Source of the DNA: Tilletiopsis washingtonensis
Taxonomy: Eukaryota; Basidiomycota; Exobasidiomycetes; Entylomatales
DNA: 64,000 nucleotides
NCBI RefSeq assembly: GCF_003144115.1
Contig: NW_020312025.1
Location: forward strand, 97,125-161,124
Direction: 5' to 3'
The position numbers were made by a program, and so were the translations under genes. Shown piece after piece: positions 35,198 through 47,800 of the stretch (within the stretch, counting starts at the first letter, position 1; every line of letters starts with the position of its first letter). The notes under the pieces were generated by a model. That model made no database searches, had not been told where the DNA came from, and worked only from the letters and a program-made list of their open reading frames with translations.

Positions 35198-36872
35198 ATG
35201 CCCGTCCCGACGCCGGCCTATGCTCCGCCCACGCTCGCGCCCGCACTTGCTGCCGCGCGGCGCGTGCTGGACGAGGAGAGTGGCAGCACGCGACGCACGC
35301 TCTTTGTCGTCATGGTGAGTGAAGGGCCACCCTCGCACCTCGAAGGGCGGCGCGCCGAGTGAACGGTGCAAGTGGCGGGCAAGATGAGCGCCAAGCGCCG
35401 GCGCTGCTGGCGAGGCAGAAGTGAAGCAGAGAGTGCGAGAGGGAGCAAGGGCACATGGGCGCGCCGACAGTGGCGCAGCGTCTGCACCGAGACGCGCTCT
35501 TCAGCTCAGACTTGCACGAGAGGCGCCTCACGAGAGAGAGCGCAGCGCTTGCTTTGCGGCGTTGCTGAAGGAACAGGAGAGCGGCGTGCGAGGCGAGGGC
35601 AAGAGTGGGCGAAGGCGCGCGCGTCCGACTCTTGCTCGCCTCCCATCGCCTTCGCCTTTTCTCTCTCCTTCTCTCTTCTTCTCTCTTGCCTGCCCAACAC
35701 TCGGCGCTCCCGGATCCCTCTTCCGCACGCCTTCATCTTCTCGTCTCTGACGCGCGCCACTGCAGGGCACTTCTGGCTCCGGGAAATCCACGCTCGGCTC
35801 TGCGCTCGCATCCTCTCTCCGATGTCCCTTCATCGACGGCGACGACCTGCACCCGCCGGCCAACGTGCGCAAGATGGCATCAGGCGTCGCATTGGACGAT
35901 GCAGATCGACTTCCCTGGCTGCGCCTCGTCAGAGAGAAGGCGCTGCAATTGACGGCAGGAGAGGGAGGAAGCAAGGAGAGAAGCGCAGAGGATGAGCCGA
36001 CGAGGATGGAGAAGGAGAAGAGAGAGCTGGCCGAGGTCAGAGAGACGAGTGGATTGGGAGAGGAGCAGGCTAAGGCGCCAAAGGTCGACGCAAGTGCCGT
36101 GGAGGCTTCGACCGCCAACTCGAACTCGACGACAGGCACGACATCGGCATCGCAGAGCTCGAGAGTGGTGGTGATTGCCTGTTCCGCACTCAAGCGTAGC
36201 TACCGCGACGTTCTTCGCGGCTCTTGCTGCTCTCTCGCCTCCTCCTCCTCCCCGCCGTCCTCCTCCTCAGCCGCAGGCGTCGACTCGGCATCGTCGAACG
36301 ACGCACTGCGAGTGATCCACATCTACCTACGCGTCGAGGCTTCGGAGCTTCAACGGCGCATGTCCTCGAGAGGCGAGCACTTCATGAAGCCCGACATGCT
36401 AGCGAGTCAGCTCGCGACGTTGGAGGAGCCTCAGCCGGAGAGCGAGGAGGGCGTGTTCGTCGTCGAGGACGCGCCGAGGGAGATGGAACCATCGACGATG
36501 GAGCAGGAAGTGGGAGCGGCTCTGCGCACCCATAGCGTACACGCCCGCTTCACGATTGCATGTCCGCCAGGCGCCGAGACGCAAGTCTCGCACCTGCCGA
36601 CCCAAGGCTCGCGCTCATCGATCGTCGCCTATCCACTGCTAATCAGCTCTCCGCCTCGGCAAGTGCAAGAAGGCGGGCAGAAGCAAAGCCATAAGCAGCA
36701 TCTGGAGGCCATCTCGAAGGCGCTGGGCGAGGTCAGGGAGATGATCAATGAGGAGCTGTCGCGGCAGAAGGAGAAGTTGGGAAAGTGGGATTTGGTGGTC
36801 GAGGCGAAGGAGGAGAGGCAAGATGAGGGGGAGGAGGATGGCGAGGAGGAGGAAGAGGAAGAGAGCGAGTAG
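35198..36872 (+). CDS. Gluconokinase, enlarged with low-complexity insert
   Basis: Phosphorylates gluconate to 6-phosphogluconate, feeding the pentose phosphate pathway. Two exons (35198-35314, 35766-36872) give about 407 aa, while the family is usually 170-200 aa. The core is clear: P-loop GTSGSGKST, FIDGDDLHPPANVRKMASG, DDADRLPWL, VVIACSALKRSYRDVLRG, VIHIYLRV, RRMSSRGEHFMKPDMLASQLATLE. The excess is an insert of roughly 75 residues rich in Glu, Ser and Thr between the second and third blocks, an acidic insert near 36430, and a charged C-terminal extension ending in a Glu run. The 451-base intron is long for this window and falls directly before the P-loop. Cytosolic by absence of targeting signals. 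Whether the inserts are translated as read or partly spliced is not certain. Confidence 0.88.
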
Positions 36873-37404
36873 AGGGTGGGGGATGGTGGAGGAGGCGGGT
36901 GGAGAGTCGTCCGCGCATCGCAATGTCACCCATGTGCTTTCAAGCTACGTCTGTTCCACGACTGCGATTGCTTCTAAGATCTCCCGTTCCTCGTCTCTCA
37001 GACATGTCCGCTGCGGCGCGGCAGCGATATGACGAGTCTGGAGCTTTCACGCGTCTATTCACCGCACCCAGCAGAGAGCCTGGCGGGCGGGGGCAGCAGT
37101 GGGACGAGGAGGCAGGTAAGGGAGACAAAGAAGGAGGGGCGAGGGAGGTGAAGAAGTATGTGCACAGAGAGGTAAGAGAACGTGGGTCAAGGAGCGGTTG
37201 CGTCAGACTGAACTGCAGTGTCATCGCGAGGAGCAAATGACGGACGGCGAGCGGAAGGCTCAGCGCGTCGTTGTTTTTGGAGGAGGAAGAGGGAGCGTGA
37301 GGAGCTCGACGAGGGACGCCGAGGCAAAACAGGAGAAAGGGGAGAGGGGGAGAGATCGGATGCTGGCCGCACTACGGCCTCGCTGGACTGGCCGGGCGCG
37401 ACGA
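36873..37404. other. Intergenic, convergent 3' regions of gluconokinase and Caf120-like genes
   Basis: No gene was seen. It contains purine-rich simple sequence (GGAGG and GAGG runs) and the 3' flanks of two convergent genes. Confidence 0.4.
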
Positions 37405-40400
37405 TCATCGTCGCAGAGGCGAGCCTCCTGCTCCCGAGTCCTCACGCGGCCGCGAAGGGCGCTGTGTGCCCGGCGAGCCTTGGCGCGGAATGCCCTGGCC
37501 GAACTCGGACGCCGCAGGCTGCGGCGTCACTGCAGAAGGAAGGAGGGAGCGCGAGTCAGGTCCTGCCTTGTGTGCGCGCGGGAAGGGGGGAAGGACGCAC
37601 TGAAAGGAGCACCAAAGCCCATCGGAGCACCGTACATGCTCATGTAGGGGTTGAAGGGCATGCCGCCTTGCATCGGCATGCTGCTCGGCGGCATGCCTTG
37701 CGGCGAGCCGTGCGGCTCGTGGCCTCCAATTGCCGAGCCTGGCGCCTGGGACATGCTGCACCGGGCGCAAAGGGGAGTCAGCAACGGAGAAAGGGCCGCA
37801 CACCCTCACACATCGCAGGGCCACTCACGCCTGCATGTAGGCATGCTGGGCCGCCTGCTGTGCAGCAAACATCTGCTGCTGCTGCATCTGCTGCTGCATC
37901 ATCATCTGCTGCTGCATCGCCTGCTGCGGGTCCGGCGAGCCCATGCCGGCGCCGCCGATCTGCGAGCCGCCAAAGCCGCCGCCCATCATGTGCGGCTGCA
38001 TCATGCCCATCATCTGCATCTAGAGGGCGCAGGCAAGCGGGGTGAGCCACGGCCGCAGCACGTAGTGTAGAAAACAGGCAAAGCTCACCTGCTGCCACAT
38101 CATCGGGTTGAAGCTGGGCATGCTCGGCATGCCGCCCCACTGGCCGCCGCCGGCCATCATCATCTGCTGCTGCTGCTGGCGCATGTTGTCCTCTTCGCGC
38201 TGGCGGCGTTCCGCCGCGACACGCTCGCGCTCGCGCTCCGTCAGCGTGGCGCCGTAGCCGCCGGCGGCCTTGCGGTCGCGCTCGTGGGCCGTGATGGCGC
38301 CGAGGAGGCCGGCTTGCGGCGGCGGCGGCTTGTTGGGCACATTGACCATGTGGTTGCCGCTCATGCGCGCATCCATCTCTTGGTTCTTGGCCGACCGCTC
38401 GGCCTTGTCCTGCGCGCCCGCCTGCAGCAGGCCGTGCGGCTGGAAGACCGTCGTCATGGCGCCCGGCTGCTCCTCAGCGGCCAGCTGCACGAATGTGTTG
38501 CGCCCAGGAGCAGGCACATCACCAGAAGCACTGCCGCTGTTCTGCGGACTGGCGCCGCCGTCGTTGTGGCTGAGGTGCGAATTGAAGACGGACATGCGCT
38601 GCTGCTGCGCCAGCAGACCCGAGGGTCCACCCGGTCGCGAAGCGCGCGTCTGCGCCGCGCCGGGCGAGATGGAGCGCGAGCGACTGTCGCCGCCGTACTG
38701 TGCCGGGTCGAGGCTTCCGGGCGTGCCGTATGCCGAGGCAGCGGCACGCTGCTGCTGCTGCTCGAGGTAGTACTGATGCTGCTCGGCAAGCAACTGCTGC
38801 TGCTGGGCCGAGTCGTTGCTGTTGTACGTGCTCGGCGGACCCGAGGCGACGGGCGTGCCGTTGCGCGGCGAGGGCACCATGCCCGTCGATGGCTGGCGAC
38901 TGCGCGGCAATGGCACCTCGTCCTCCTCGTCCTCCTCCTCCTCTTCGTCGTCGTCCTCGCTCGACTCCTCGCCCCACGCATGGCTGCGCGGGCCCTTTGC
39001 CATCGTCTTCTTCTTGCCGCCGGCGCGGCCCGGCTTGTTCATGGCCTCCTGGTGCGCCAACGCCTGCAGCTGTGCGGCCGTCTTGCGCTCTGCAGCCTTG
39101 TTGTTGTTCTTGCCGAACGTCGAGGGGAAGTTGCCCGCCGGCGTGCGGGCGGCAGGCGCAGCAATGACGGGCGCAGCCACAGCAGGCGCGGCAATGCCCG
39201 CTCCCGAGGGCGACGAAGAGCCGCCTTGCAGGCTGCGCTGGCGCACGACGGGCGAAGGCGGCTGGTCGAGGAACGAGTAGGCAGCCAGCGCGTCCTCGCC
39301 GATGTCGTCGCCCGTGCCACGGCGTGCAGGTGCCACGGCCGCGGGTGCCTGCTGCTGCTCGCTCTGCTGCACGTGCTGTGCCGATGCGGCGCCGTACGCC
39401 GTCGAGTGCGTGCTGTGCGAAGACGTCGAAGGCTGCGGCGCCGCCGCGGCGGCGGCGGCAGGTGCCTCGACGGGCGAGAGTGTCGAGCGCTGCTGTTGCT
39501 GCTGCACGGCCGGCTGCGAATACGTGGGCTGTGCAGCCGGCAGCTGATCGCTCATGGAGTTCATGTAGAACAACGCGCCCTCGTCGTAAGAGCCACTGTC
39601 TGAGGTCTGGCCCGTGGGCACCGACAGCTGCGGCTGCGACTCTGCTCCACGTCCCGACGCCTCGAGCACACGAGGCTGCTGCGGCACCGCAATGGGCGCA
39701 GCAGCAGCGAGCGCCGGTGCAGCGGCCACCACAGGTGCGGCCGTGGCAGGCTGTGCGCTCGTCTGGCGAGAGTGCGCAGAGGTGATGCTCGCCGTCTCGT
39801 CTGCGGGAGCACGCATGGAGCGCGCCGCAATGGACTGCTGAGGAGACAGCGGCTGCTGAGCGGCCGACGGAGGAGCAAAGGAACGAATCGAGCTCGGCGG
39901 CGGGCTTGCAGCTTGAGCGGGCGAGTAGGCACCGTTCGCTTGCGCCGCCTGCCCTCCAGCCGCAAAGGCAGCTGGCGCAGCGGCAGCGGCAGCAGCCGCA
40001 GCAGCGGCGTTGCTGCCCGCCTCATTGCGCGGCTCACGCGGCGGCCGACCCGGTCGCTGGCCCATGCGGGGCGAGGTCGGCGGAATGCTAGCTTGCGAAG
40101 TAGCGATGCTGGCACTGTCCGACTTGTTGACAGCCAGCGGAGCTGTCGTCGAGGCAAAGCTAGCGCCTTGCGCGTGTCCGCCAGTCGAGAGCGCCACTGG
40201 CGTCGTCATGGCGCTGCCCTCGCGACTGCGCTCGCCGATGGAGTCGAGCGCACTGGGACGGATCGAGCTGGCCGAGGAGCTGGTAGCCTCGGTAGGCGCA
40301 GCACTGTCGCTGAAGTCGAGCGGTGGCAGACCGCCGTTGAAGGCAGGCAGTGTGGCAGGGCCAGTCGATTGACGACGATCTTGCTGCTGCTGCTGCTGCT

Positions 40401-42321
40401 GCTGAGCAGCAGGCGCAGAGCTATCTGCCAGCTTGCCCTTTGCGCCATCGAGGCTCTTTGTGCTCTCAGCATTAGGCTGCGGCAGCGGCGGCAGCACCGG
40501 CGTTCGCTCGCCGCGCATGCGAGCAGCCATGATGCCGTGCAAGTTGTTGCGGTTCGCCAAGTGGCGCTCCTCGCGAATGTCGAGGAACTCGGCCAGCTCA
40601 CGGTCGAGGAAGAGCCGGTCCTTGAACGGGCCGATCGGGTAGGCAAAGAAGGCAGAGATGGGACTGCGAGCGTCCCACTCGAAGGCGTTGGGCCGGCCGT
40701 AGAGACGGAACACATCCATGAAGGCTGCAATGCGCATGGGACATCAGCCCACACTCGCCGAGTGACTGGCTACAAAGTACTCACCGATGACCCACTTCAT
40801 CATCTCTGCATTGGCGCCCTTGCTCGCCGCGCCCTCTGCCAGCTCAGGCATGATGAGCACCCAGCCTGTCTGGCGAATCTTGCCCGTGGCGCTCGTCGCC
40901 GCGCTCTGCGCAAACGCGCCCTCGACCTTGAACAGGCTGCTGCCCTCGACGAGCTCTGGCCGGCTGGGGTACACGGCACACGCGTGTGCGGCGTACTGCA
41001 GCGTCGAGAAGGGCTTCTTTGCCTTTTTCGACTCGAAGAAACACGCCAGACCGGGCGCGCCGTTTGCGCCCGGCGGCGGCTCGATCTCGGGCGCGGCGAG
41101 CATGGGGCTTTGCGAGGGCATCGAGAGACCCATGATGCTGCTGCGATCGCCGGCCTTGAGCTTGCTCCACAGGCCGCCCTTGGATGCCGTCGACGCGCCG
41201 CCGTCCGCCAGCGGCGAGCCGATGGCCGAGCCGCCAGAGGGCGCCTCGGCAAGCACGAGCCAGCACTTCTTCCACTCGCGCGTGCCCATGAAGCGCGCCT
41301 TGACCCAGCCTTCCATGCGGCCCTTTGTGAGGGGACTCTTGATGCTCATCTCGAGGGCGCCGGGCGCGCCGCCGGGCCCGCTCGTGGCCGCGGCGGCCGC
41401 CTCGGCGTTGGCAGCGGGGTTGTTGGCGCCGAGGCGCGCGCGGATCAGCGCGCCAGTGTAGATCTCCTCGAGGCGCACCTTTTCCCACGACGCCAGGCGG
41501 ATGGCGTTGATCCAGGCCTGCACGAGGCGGCGGCCCACGCTGCCCTCGACGCCGAAGAGAATGCGGTTCTGCCCGGCCGCATTCACGGCAAAGACGTTTT
41601 CGTAGCGGCCGCGCGAGCCGGGCACGTCGGCAGGCGACTCGGTCAGCGTGCCGATGAAGTCGACGAACTGCGCAGATCAAGCGTGAGCCACTGCAGGGGG
41701 CTGCGGGTTCATACATGGCGCCACTCACCGAATCGGTGATGTTGACGTACGCCGGCGGCACCTCGCGCCCCTCGCGCGCCGCCTCTTCCATCTGCTGCAC
41801 GCTCCACACGCTGAGCACGGTGCCGGCGAGCTGCACAAAGCAGAGGTGCCAGCGCTTCTTTGCGTCGCCGACGTGCAGCGGCTTGCCGTCGGCGCCGAGG
41901 TCGTCGCGGCGCGAGAGGTAGCCCTCCATGTAGATTTTCTTCTGCTGCGCATCCTGCAGCGCCAGCGCACTGCGCAGCTCCGGACTGCGGAACGTCAGCG
42001 GCGCCGCGGCGGTGCGGATGGAGCGCGTCGTCGAGCCCGTCGGCGACGGCGGCCGTGCAGGCGAGCCGGGCGAGCTGTACGGGTCGGCCGCCTCGAGGGG
42101 CTGGTAGGCCGTCATGGGCCGCATGGAGAGGGTGCGCCGATGCGTGCTGCCCGAGTCCGTCGACGGCGCGATGCTGGTGGGCGACGAGGAGCGCTGCTGC
42201 GGCTGCGGCGCGCCGTTGCCCTGCGGCGGGCCGTACGAGCCCTTGCGCGGCAGGCCCGGCTGGCCCGAGGGGAAGGCCGTCGAGTTGCGCTGTGCGGGCG
42301 AGACGCCGCCGCGTGGGCTCA

Positions 42322-42356
<35 letters not shown>

Positions 42357-42508
42357 AGCAGGTACTGCTGGTACTGCTGCTGCTGCAGCGCCACGTCGTT
42401 GCTCTCGGCGCCTGCGGGCGAGCCGTAGCCGCCGGCCGAGTTCTGGCGGAAGGCGGCGGCGGGCATGCTGCCGCGCTGCTGGCCCTGCCACGAGGGAGAC
42501 ACGGCCAT
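37405..42508 (-). CDS. Large PH-domain protein, Caf120/Skg3-like (CCR4-NOT associated)
   Basis: Six exons (41729-42508, 40785-41667, 38089-40724, 37829-38019, 37601-37755, 37405-37529) join in frame to about 1589 aa. The N-terminus is low-complexity with a poly-Gln run. From about residue 193 a pleckstrin-homology region reads MEGYLSRRDDLGADGKPLHV, then KKRWHLCFVQLAGTVLSVW. Next come FVDFIGTLTES, an ENVFAVN...FGVEGSVGRRLVQAWINAIRLASWEK block and a second PH-like stretch (GRMEGWVKARFMGTREWKKC). AFMDVFRLYGRPNAFEWDARSP opens exon 3. The rest is Gln/Ala/Ser-rich, with an MMMQQQMQQQQMF segment. This layout matches fungal Caf120/Skg3 proteins, linked to CCR4-NOT and to bud-site polarity. The last exon is supported by a good GTGCGT...CTGAC...CAG intron; without it the protein would end at 37527. 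Confidence 0.8.
42323..42355. repeat. CTG/CAG trinucleotide repeat, 11 units
   Basis: Eleven consecutive CTG units on the plus strand read as CAG on the coding minus strand and encode the poly-Gln run near residues 50-63 of the Caf120-like protein. Pure CAG runs of this kind commonly vary in length between strains. Confidence 0.9.
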
Positions 42509-43283
42509 GGCGCGAGCGCGAGAGGCGGCCGGCGCAGGCGGGCTGGGTGGGATGGGTAGTGTGGGTGAGAGGCGGTGCAGCTGTCGAGTCGCTGCTGCGG
42601 TGGAGTGAGAGTGAGGAGGAGAGGCACGGCTGCGACGACGGCAGGCAGGGACGTGCAAGTGGAGAAGGACGACGACGCATGCAGCCCCGACAGCCCGGCG
42701 CAGAGTCGGCGGCCGAGCAAGCAGCATGCAGGCAGCGGCAGGCCGCGCGAACTTTGGCGCGGCATCGAGCAGCGCAGCAAGCGAGAGACGGCTTCGCGGC
42801 CGCCGGCCGACGGCGCCGCCGCTTGAGGGGCGCGCGCGCCGCGGCGAGAGCACAGCCGCACGCGCCCGCCGGCGCGGCTGCCGCTCTCCCTCTCTGCCGG
42901 CGTGCGAGCATCGAGCATGAGCTCTAAATCGCCGGCCCACGGCCCCGGCGCCATCACTCATAAGCCGCCGGATGTCCGCCGCATGCTGCAGAGGTGCGCA
43001 GCTTCAGTACCCTGAGGCAAGAGCGAAGCGTCGCGAGCCTTTCGCGCTTCAGCGTTCAGCTTCAGGCTTGCTTGGCCCCTCTCGGCGCCCGCGTGTCGGC
43101 GGCGCCACGCGGCCGGCTCAGGGTGCACGCCGCTGTCACGCGCCAACGCGGGCCTCTTGCAGCGCGCAGCTCGAGGCTTGGTTGGATGCGGCATGAGCGG
43201 ATGCACGGCCGAGCCATCGCTCCTCCACACCACCACGCTCGCAGCTCTTCTCGCCGCATGGCAAGGCAACAACGCAAATGCAT
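42509..43283. other. Intergenic between the Caf120-like and peroxidase genes
   Basis: No gene was seen. It is the presumed promoter of the Caf120-like gene and the 3' flank of the peroxidase gene, both on the minus strand. Confidence 0.4.
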
Positions 43284-44809
43284 TCATCCTCTCGTCTGCT
43301 TCTTGAGCGCCGCATCCACCCACGCCGGCTGTCCAGCGGCGAGTCTGCCGAGGCTCGAGCGTGGGCACGCAAAGGCCTCGCCCAGCGGCGCATGCAGCTG
43401 GCCCAGCAGGCCGCCGACGCCGCCGAGCAGCGCACCCGTCGGGCCCAGGAGAGTGGAGGGCAGCGCCGAGACGAGGCCGTTGTACAGCGCACACGCGAGC
43501 ACGGCGGGCGTGAGCGAGGCGAGCGTCGGCGAGGGCGAGGTGGGGAGATAGTTGCCGCTGCCCAGGCGCAGCGAGGTCAGCGTCAGCGGAGAGAGAGATG
43601 GGGTGGGGGAGGGGGGGTACGTACGCTCCGACGTTGAGGCCGGGAGGGACAAAGTGCGGCGCAAGCACCGTGAGCGTGTCGGCAAAGATCTCGGGGAACG
43701 TGTAGCCTCCTCGCTGTTTGGCCGGGGGGAAAGCACGAGAGGAAGAGAGGTAAGAGTGGGGTTAGTCTCCCTTCTGTGTGGCTCGGGGCGCAATACTCAC
43801 GCGATACCAGTCCTCTGGGAAGCGGTTGCGTACGAAGAACGAGTCCAGGTCGGCCTCGGAGACACTTCCATCCTCGCCATCTTTGTGGTTCGCGAACAGG
43901 CGCAGCGTGAGTGCCGCTTCGCCGTAGGAGAAGAGGTAGCGCGGGAGGAGGAAGGTGAAGTCTGCGTTGGAGGCCACCGAGTCCTGGAAGCGCTGGAAGC
44001 GATACTCGGCGAGCGAGGCGAACGTGGCTCGCCCTTGGCTGATGCGCGCGTTGAAGGCCTTGAACTGCGCATACTGCTCGGCGTCGAAGGCGGAGCCAGA
44101 GAACTGCCCGTCGCCGAAAAAGGCGTCTTTGCGAGAGAGACTGGAGTCGAGTTTGCGAGCCGTCAGTTTCGGCAAGGGAGCCGCAGGGAAAGGATGTTGA
44201 AGGGGGGGGGGGGGGGGGGGGCTCACCTAGCGTCGCCCTCGAAGGCGCCGTGATTGGACAGGCCCAGGCCTGAAGACGTGCCAAGCGCACCAATCGAAAG
44301 CATGTTGCTTGTCGTATCTCCCTCGCTCAGGACGCCGTAGGCGGCCAGCACTGTGCCCACGTCGACCGACATGCCCAGGCCCGCCAGCGCACCCTCAACG
44401 ATGTCCTGGGCATGCACGATGCCCGAACGCGGCAAGTAGCCATGGTTGCTGGGCACGCCGAGCCCGAGTTCGCGTCAGCCAGGTTGCACTCAGAGAGCGG
44501 AGCAGAGGAGGGGGCGCGCAGGGGTCACACGCACGCAAGGGTGTTGAGACCAGGACAAGGCCCTCGTTTGTCTCCCTCTGTGGGCGCCATGAAGGGGTGT
44601 GCGGCGTCGGGCACTGCTACAGGCGCAGCGAGAGGCGAGAGAGAGGCGCGCCGGATGCGCTCGGCCTGCGCTGTGCGAGCCGAGGAAGGCAAGGGGTCGG
44701 AGAGCATGGCTCGTGCTGACACGCTGCCGTCGCGCGCCACGCCGGCGTACGCAGGGAAAGCGCTGGCATAGCTCGCCAGTGTGGCGACGAGGAGGAGCGA
44801 GAGGCGCAT
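43284..44809 (-). CDS. Secreted heme-thiolate peroxidase (chloroperoxidase/unspecific peroxygenase family)
   Basis: Extracellular heme-thiolate enzyme using hydrogen peroxide for halogenation, oxidation or oxygen transfer. Exons 44535-44809, 44227-44448, 43801-44140, 43625-43713 and 43284-43557 give about 399 aa. The signal peptide is MRLSLLLVATLASYASA, followed by a pro-region of about 70 residues. The proximal heme-ligand motif is RGPCPGLNTLANHGYLPRSG, with the PCP cysteine. The second signature is FEGDASLSRKD, the EGD form typical of peroxygenases rather than the EHD of Caldariomyces chloroperoxidase. A likely catalytic region follows (GRATFASLAEYRFQRFQDS), then LPRYLFSYGEAALTLRLF, NRFPEDWYRRGGYTFPEIF and the terminal domain. 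Exact catalytic Arg/Glu assignment needs an alignment. Intron 2 contains a 20-base homopolymer beside its donor. Confidence 0.88.
44202..44221. repeat. Poly-G tract, 20 bases, inside a peroxidase intron
   Basis: Twenty consecutive G residues lie immediately next to the GTGAGC donor of intron 2 of the peroxidase gene, so the transcript reads GUGAGC followed by a C run. The length may vary between strains, and it is also a place where sequencing error is likely. Confidence 0.9.
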
Positions 44810-47800
44810 GGCTTGGGCTCAGATGCGAGAGGGAAGGGGGGGGGGTAATAGGAACTGACGAAACGAGGGGGCGGAGGCTTGCTCTTGAAGGCAAGCGAAG
44901 ATTGACTGCAACAGTCGCCACTCTGCAACCCCGACGCTGCTCTCTCGCGCACGTCAAAGCTCGCATGTGGGGGCCTTGACAGGGCCCGGATCTCATCCTT
45001 GCCGCTGCGGCTCTGCTGCTGTCGACACGCCTCTGTCGTCTCTCGAACACCTGAGGGAAGGAGCGCTCGTGGCGGCCGCGGGCCCTGACGTTAGCTTCGC
45101 ATGGGTCGCCGTGACGAAGGAGCGCGTGCGGAGAAGCCGCGGGTGGCACCGCTCGACTTGTCGCATCCGATGTCGACCCGAGAAACACTCTCGACTCCAG
45201 CAGCACGGGCGCCTCCGGCGCTGGGCGGGGGTCTCTGCAGGGCAGGCGCAGAATGGCCTGAGCGTTGCCACGGCTGCGGCAACGGCAACGGCGGCCTGCG
45301 CCTGCACCGGCGCCGCCGGACAGCCTGCGCGTCATCTGAGCATCATCCATCGACCTCGACGTGCGTCTAGGTCTCCTCTTTCGATTCAAGCCAAGCACAG
45401 CGGCGCAAGGCGAATCGCCTCAGCGCCAGCATCAGTGCAGCGCCTCACAGAAGCCGACGGGCAGGCGGCAGCGAAGAGACCCTCGGAGCTCAAGCACGAG
45501 CTGGCGCGGCGCTAAGCACGACCACGCAGCCTCGGCGAGGCGCAAGCGCGCGCTGCAGGCTGGCGCAGCCCAGCCGCAGCAGCTGCAGATGTAGCGAGCC
45601 GCAGCTCGGTCTGGCTCCAACTTGTGCCACCCTGCGTCTGCCGTCTTTTCCTCTCTCTCGTTTCTGCAGCAGCAGGCGAAGAAGCCTTCCTCTTGGTGCT
45701 GTGCTGCTGCTCGGATGATGCTGCCTGCTGCTCCCTCCGAGGTCCGGGCCATCCGCACGCCGCTGCAGCTGCGCTAGCGTCGTGCGCGCGCTCCAACGTG
45801 TGCAGCCGAGTGTGGGGATGGCCGAGCACCGAGCGCCGAGGGTCTGCTCGCTGGCCGAGGTAGCACTGGCGTCATGCGCTCTGCATGCTGGGGCTGATGC
45901 TGCATCTATGCTGGTGGGGGGCCTCGCCCATGTAGACGCAGCATGCAGGACCTTGCCTTGCGACGGCCGAGGAGGGCTCGGGCCATCCTCGAGCGCGAGA
46001 GGGAGGCCCGTGGGTGGGTCTTTGTGTTGGGGCCAGCGAGCGGACGAGGCGCCCACCGAGCCTCTGAGGCTTGGTCACGTGCCAGCCCTCTCTGACTGCT
46101 GTCCCGACGCAGAGCTGCGGTGCACTCTTGGGCCCTCGCGAACAAAAGCGCAGGCAAAAGAGAGATCACGCATCGCATCTGCACGTCGGAGCGGCCGGCG
46201 AGAGCGCCGGGGGCCGGCGTGGCGCATGCGGAAGGCGCCACGCTTCGATGCGCTTTCACGCCTGTGCAGCGCGAGGCCCAGGTGGTGGCTTGCAACCACG
46301 AACGCATTTGATTCTTGTGATGAGCACAAACGAGGACGAAGGGGCACGGCAGGGCTTCTGCCATCGTGGCTGCTTCTGCGGCAGACCTCACCCTCCGCCG
46401 CCCCGAACGAGAGCGAGGCGCAAGTCTCAGTGAGAGCAGCGTGGCCCTCCACAGCGTGCGCGCAAGCTGGCCAGGCAAGCGAGCTTGATCTCGAGCGGTC
46501 CATTTGCGAACTTGCGCACGTCGAGATTGCGCCGGAGAGAGGGAGCACGCGAGATGCACTCCATCCAGAGACGTAGGCTTGAAAGCGTGCCCTGGACGGC
46601 AAGCACGAACATCCTTTCGCGACATGCAGCGGGCCAGGTGGAGGAGAGCCGCACCCTGCCGCCCGCCCGAGATACGATGATGATGCCGCTCTTGGGGGAT
46701 CTGAGCGGCATGATCGACGGGCGAGGCAGATCTCAGCCCCGGGACTGGGCGACGGGTGCGGGTCCCTTGGGGGGCCCAGCTCGCTCGGCGCGCATGTGAG
46801 AGCCACACGCGCTCCCGGCGTCCAGCTCGGCAGCGAGAGCAGATGGACTCCGCCCACGCCAGCGCCAGGGTGCAGCCAGCCATGCCGGGCGTGGGGGGCT
46901 CTCAACTCGTCCTGCATCTGCATCATCCGGCTTCCATGCGAAGCGGCGGTGCCGTCGGGTGTGCGGCCAGACGGCAACGAGAGCTTCGGTACGCGCGAGC
47001 ATCAGAGCAACGTGTGGGCATGGCGAGGCAGGTCGCAAGCGAGCGAGCGGCGCTATACACCGCATGCCGTCCATGTGGACCCTCGGCCTCCATCGTCGAG
47101 GATTCTGCCTCCGCACACGATGCTCGCCGCACTCCGCATCCTTTTGAGGCGACAAAGAGCGAGCTTGACGAAGCGCGAAGAGCGAGGAGCGAAAGGCCAG
47201 CCTGCAGCTCAGGGAGCGAGGGTCATTCTCCAAAGCACCAAGGTGGAGCGCTCGCTCCCCTTTGCGCCGCGGCACAGCGGGCAGGGCACCCGCAGACGCG
47301 CCGCGGCAATCTGTGCAGCTCGAGGCTAGCGTGGGAGGAGGGAAGCGGCGGGGAGCCGAAGGAGAAGCGCTCTCGCTCCCACTCGCCTCGCAAACACAAA
47401 CGCGGGTCGCTTTCAAGTCCGGAGCAGCTCACCCTTGCTGCCGCACGCCTCTGCGCATCGTTGAGCTGTGCGAGACGGCGACGAGGAAGGCACGGAGGGG
47501 AGGACAAGGGCGGCGTGCTCAACGCTTGCAGCGTTCACGTGCGAGGCCGCTGCCGCAAGCGTTACGGCCGTGCCTTGATGCCGCCGCTGGCTGCGTGCCT
47601 GCGCGCGCTGCGGGCTGGCTGCTGCTGATGACGCGTGGGTGCGGCGCAGAGGCAGCGCGCAGCAGGCGCGGAGGTCCGAGCTCGGTGGCCGCGCCGCGGT
47701 GCTTTCAGCCGCTCGCGGTGCGGCGTGGGCGGTGGGCGGCAGCAGCACCAGCAGCACCAGCACAGCACCAGCAGCCACGCCCGCCGCATGCCCGCCGCAC

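Noticed and set aside
39772-41739. 655-codon plus-strand open frame across the Caf120-like gene
   Set aside because: It is antisense to conserved PH and PH-like regions. The translation is Arg/Ala-rich and motif-free.
45624-45863. Short plus-strand frame starting with a hydrophobic segment, considered as a secreted Cys-rich protein
   Set aside because: The Cys are clustered by TGC/TGT-rich low complexity, there is no intron or repeated Cys spacing, and the downstream sequence is Arg/Ala-rich.
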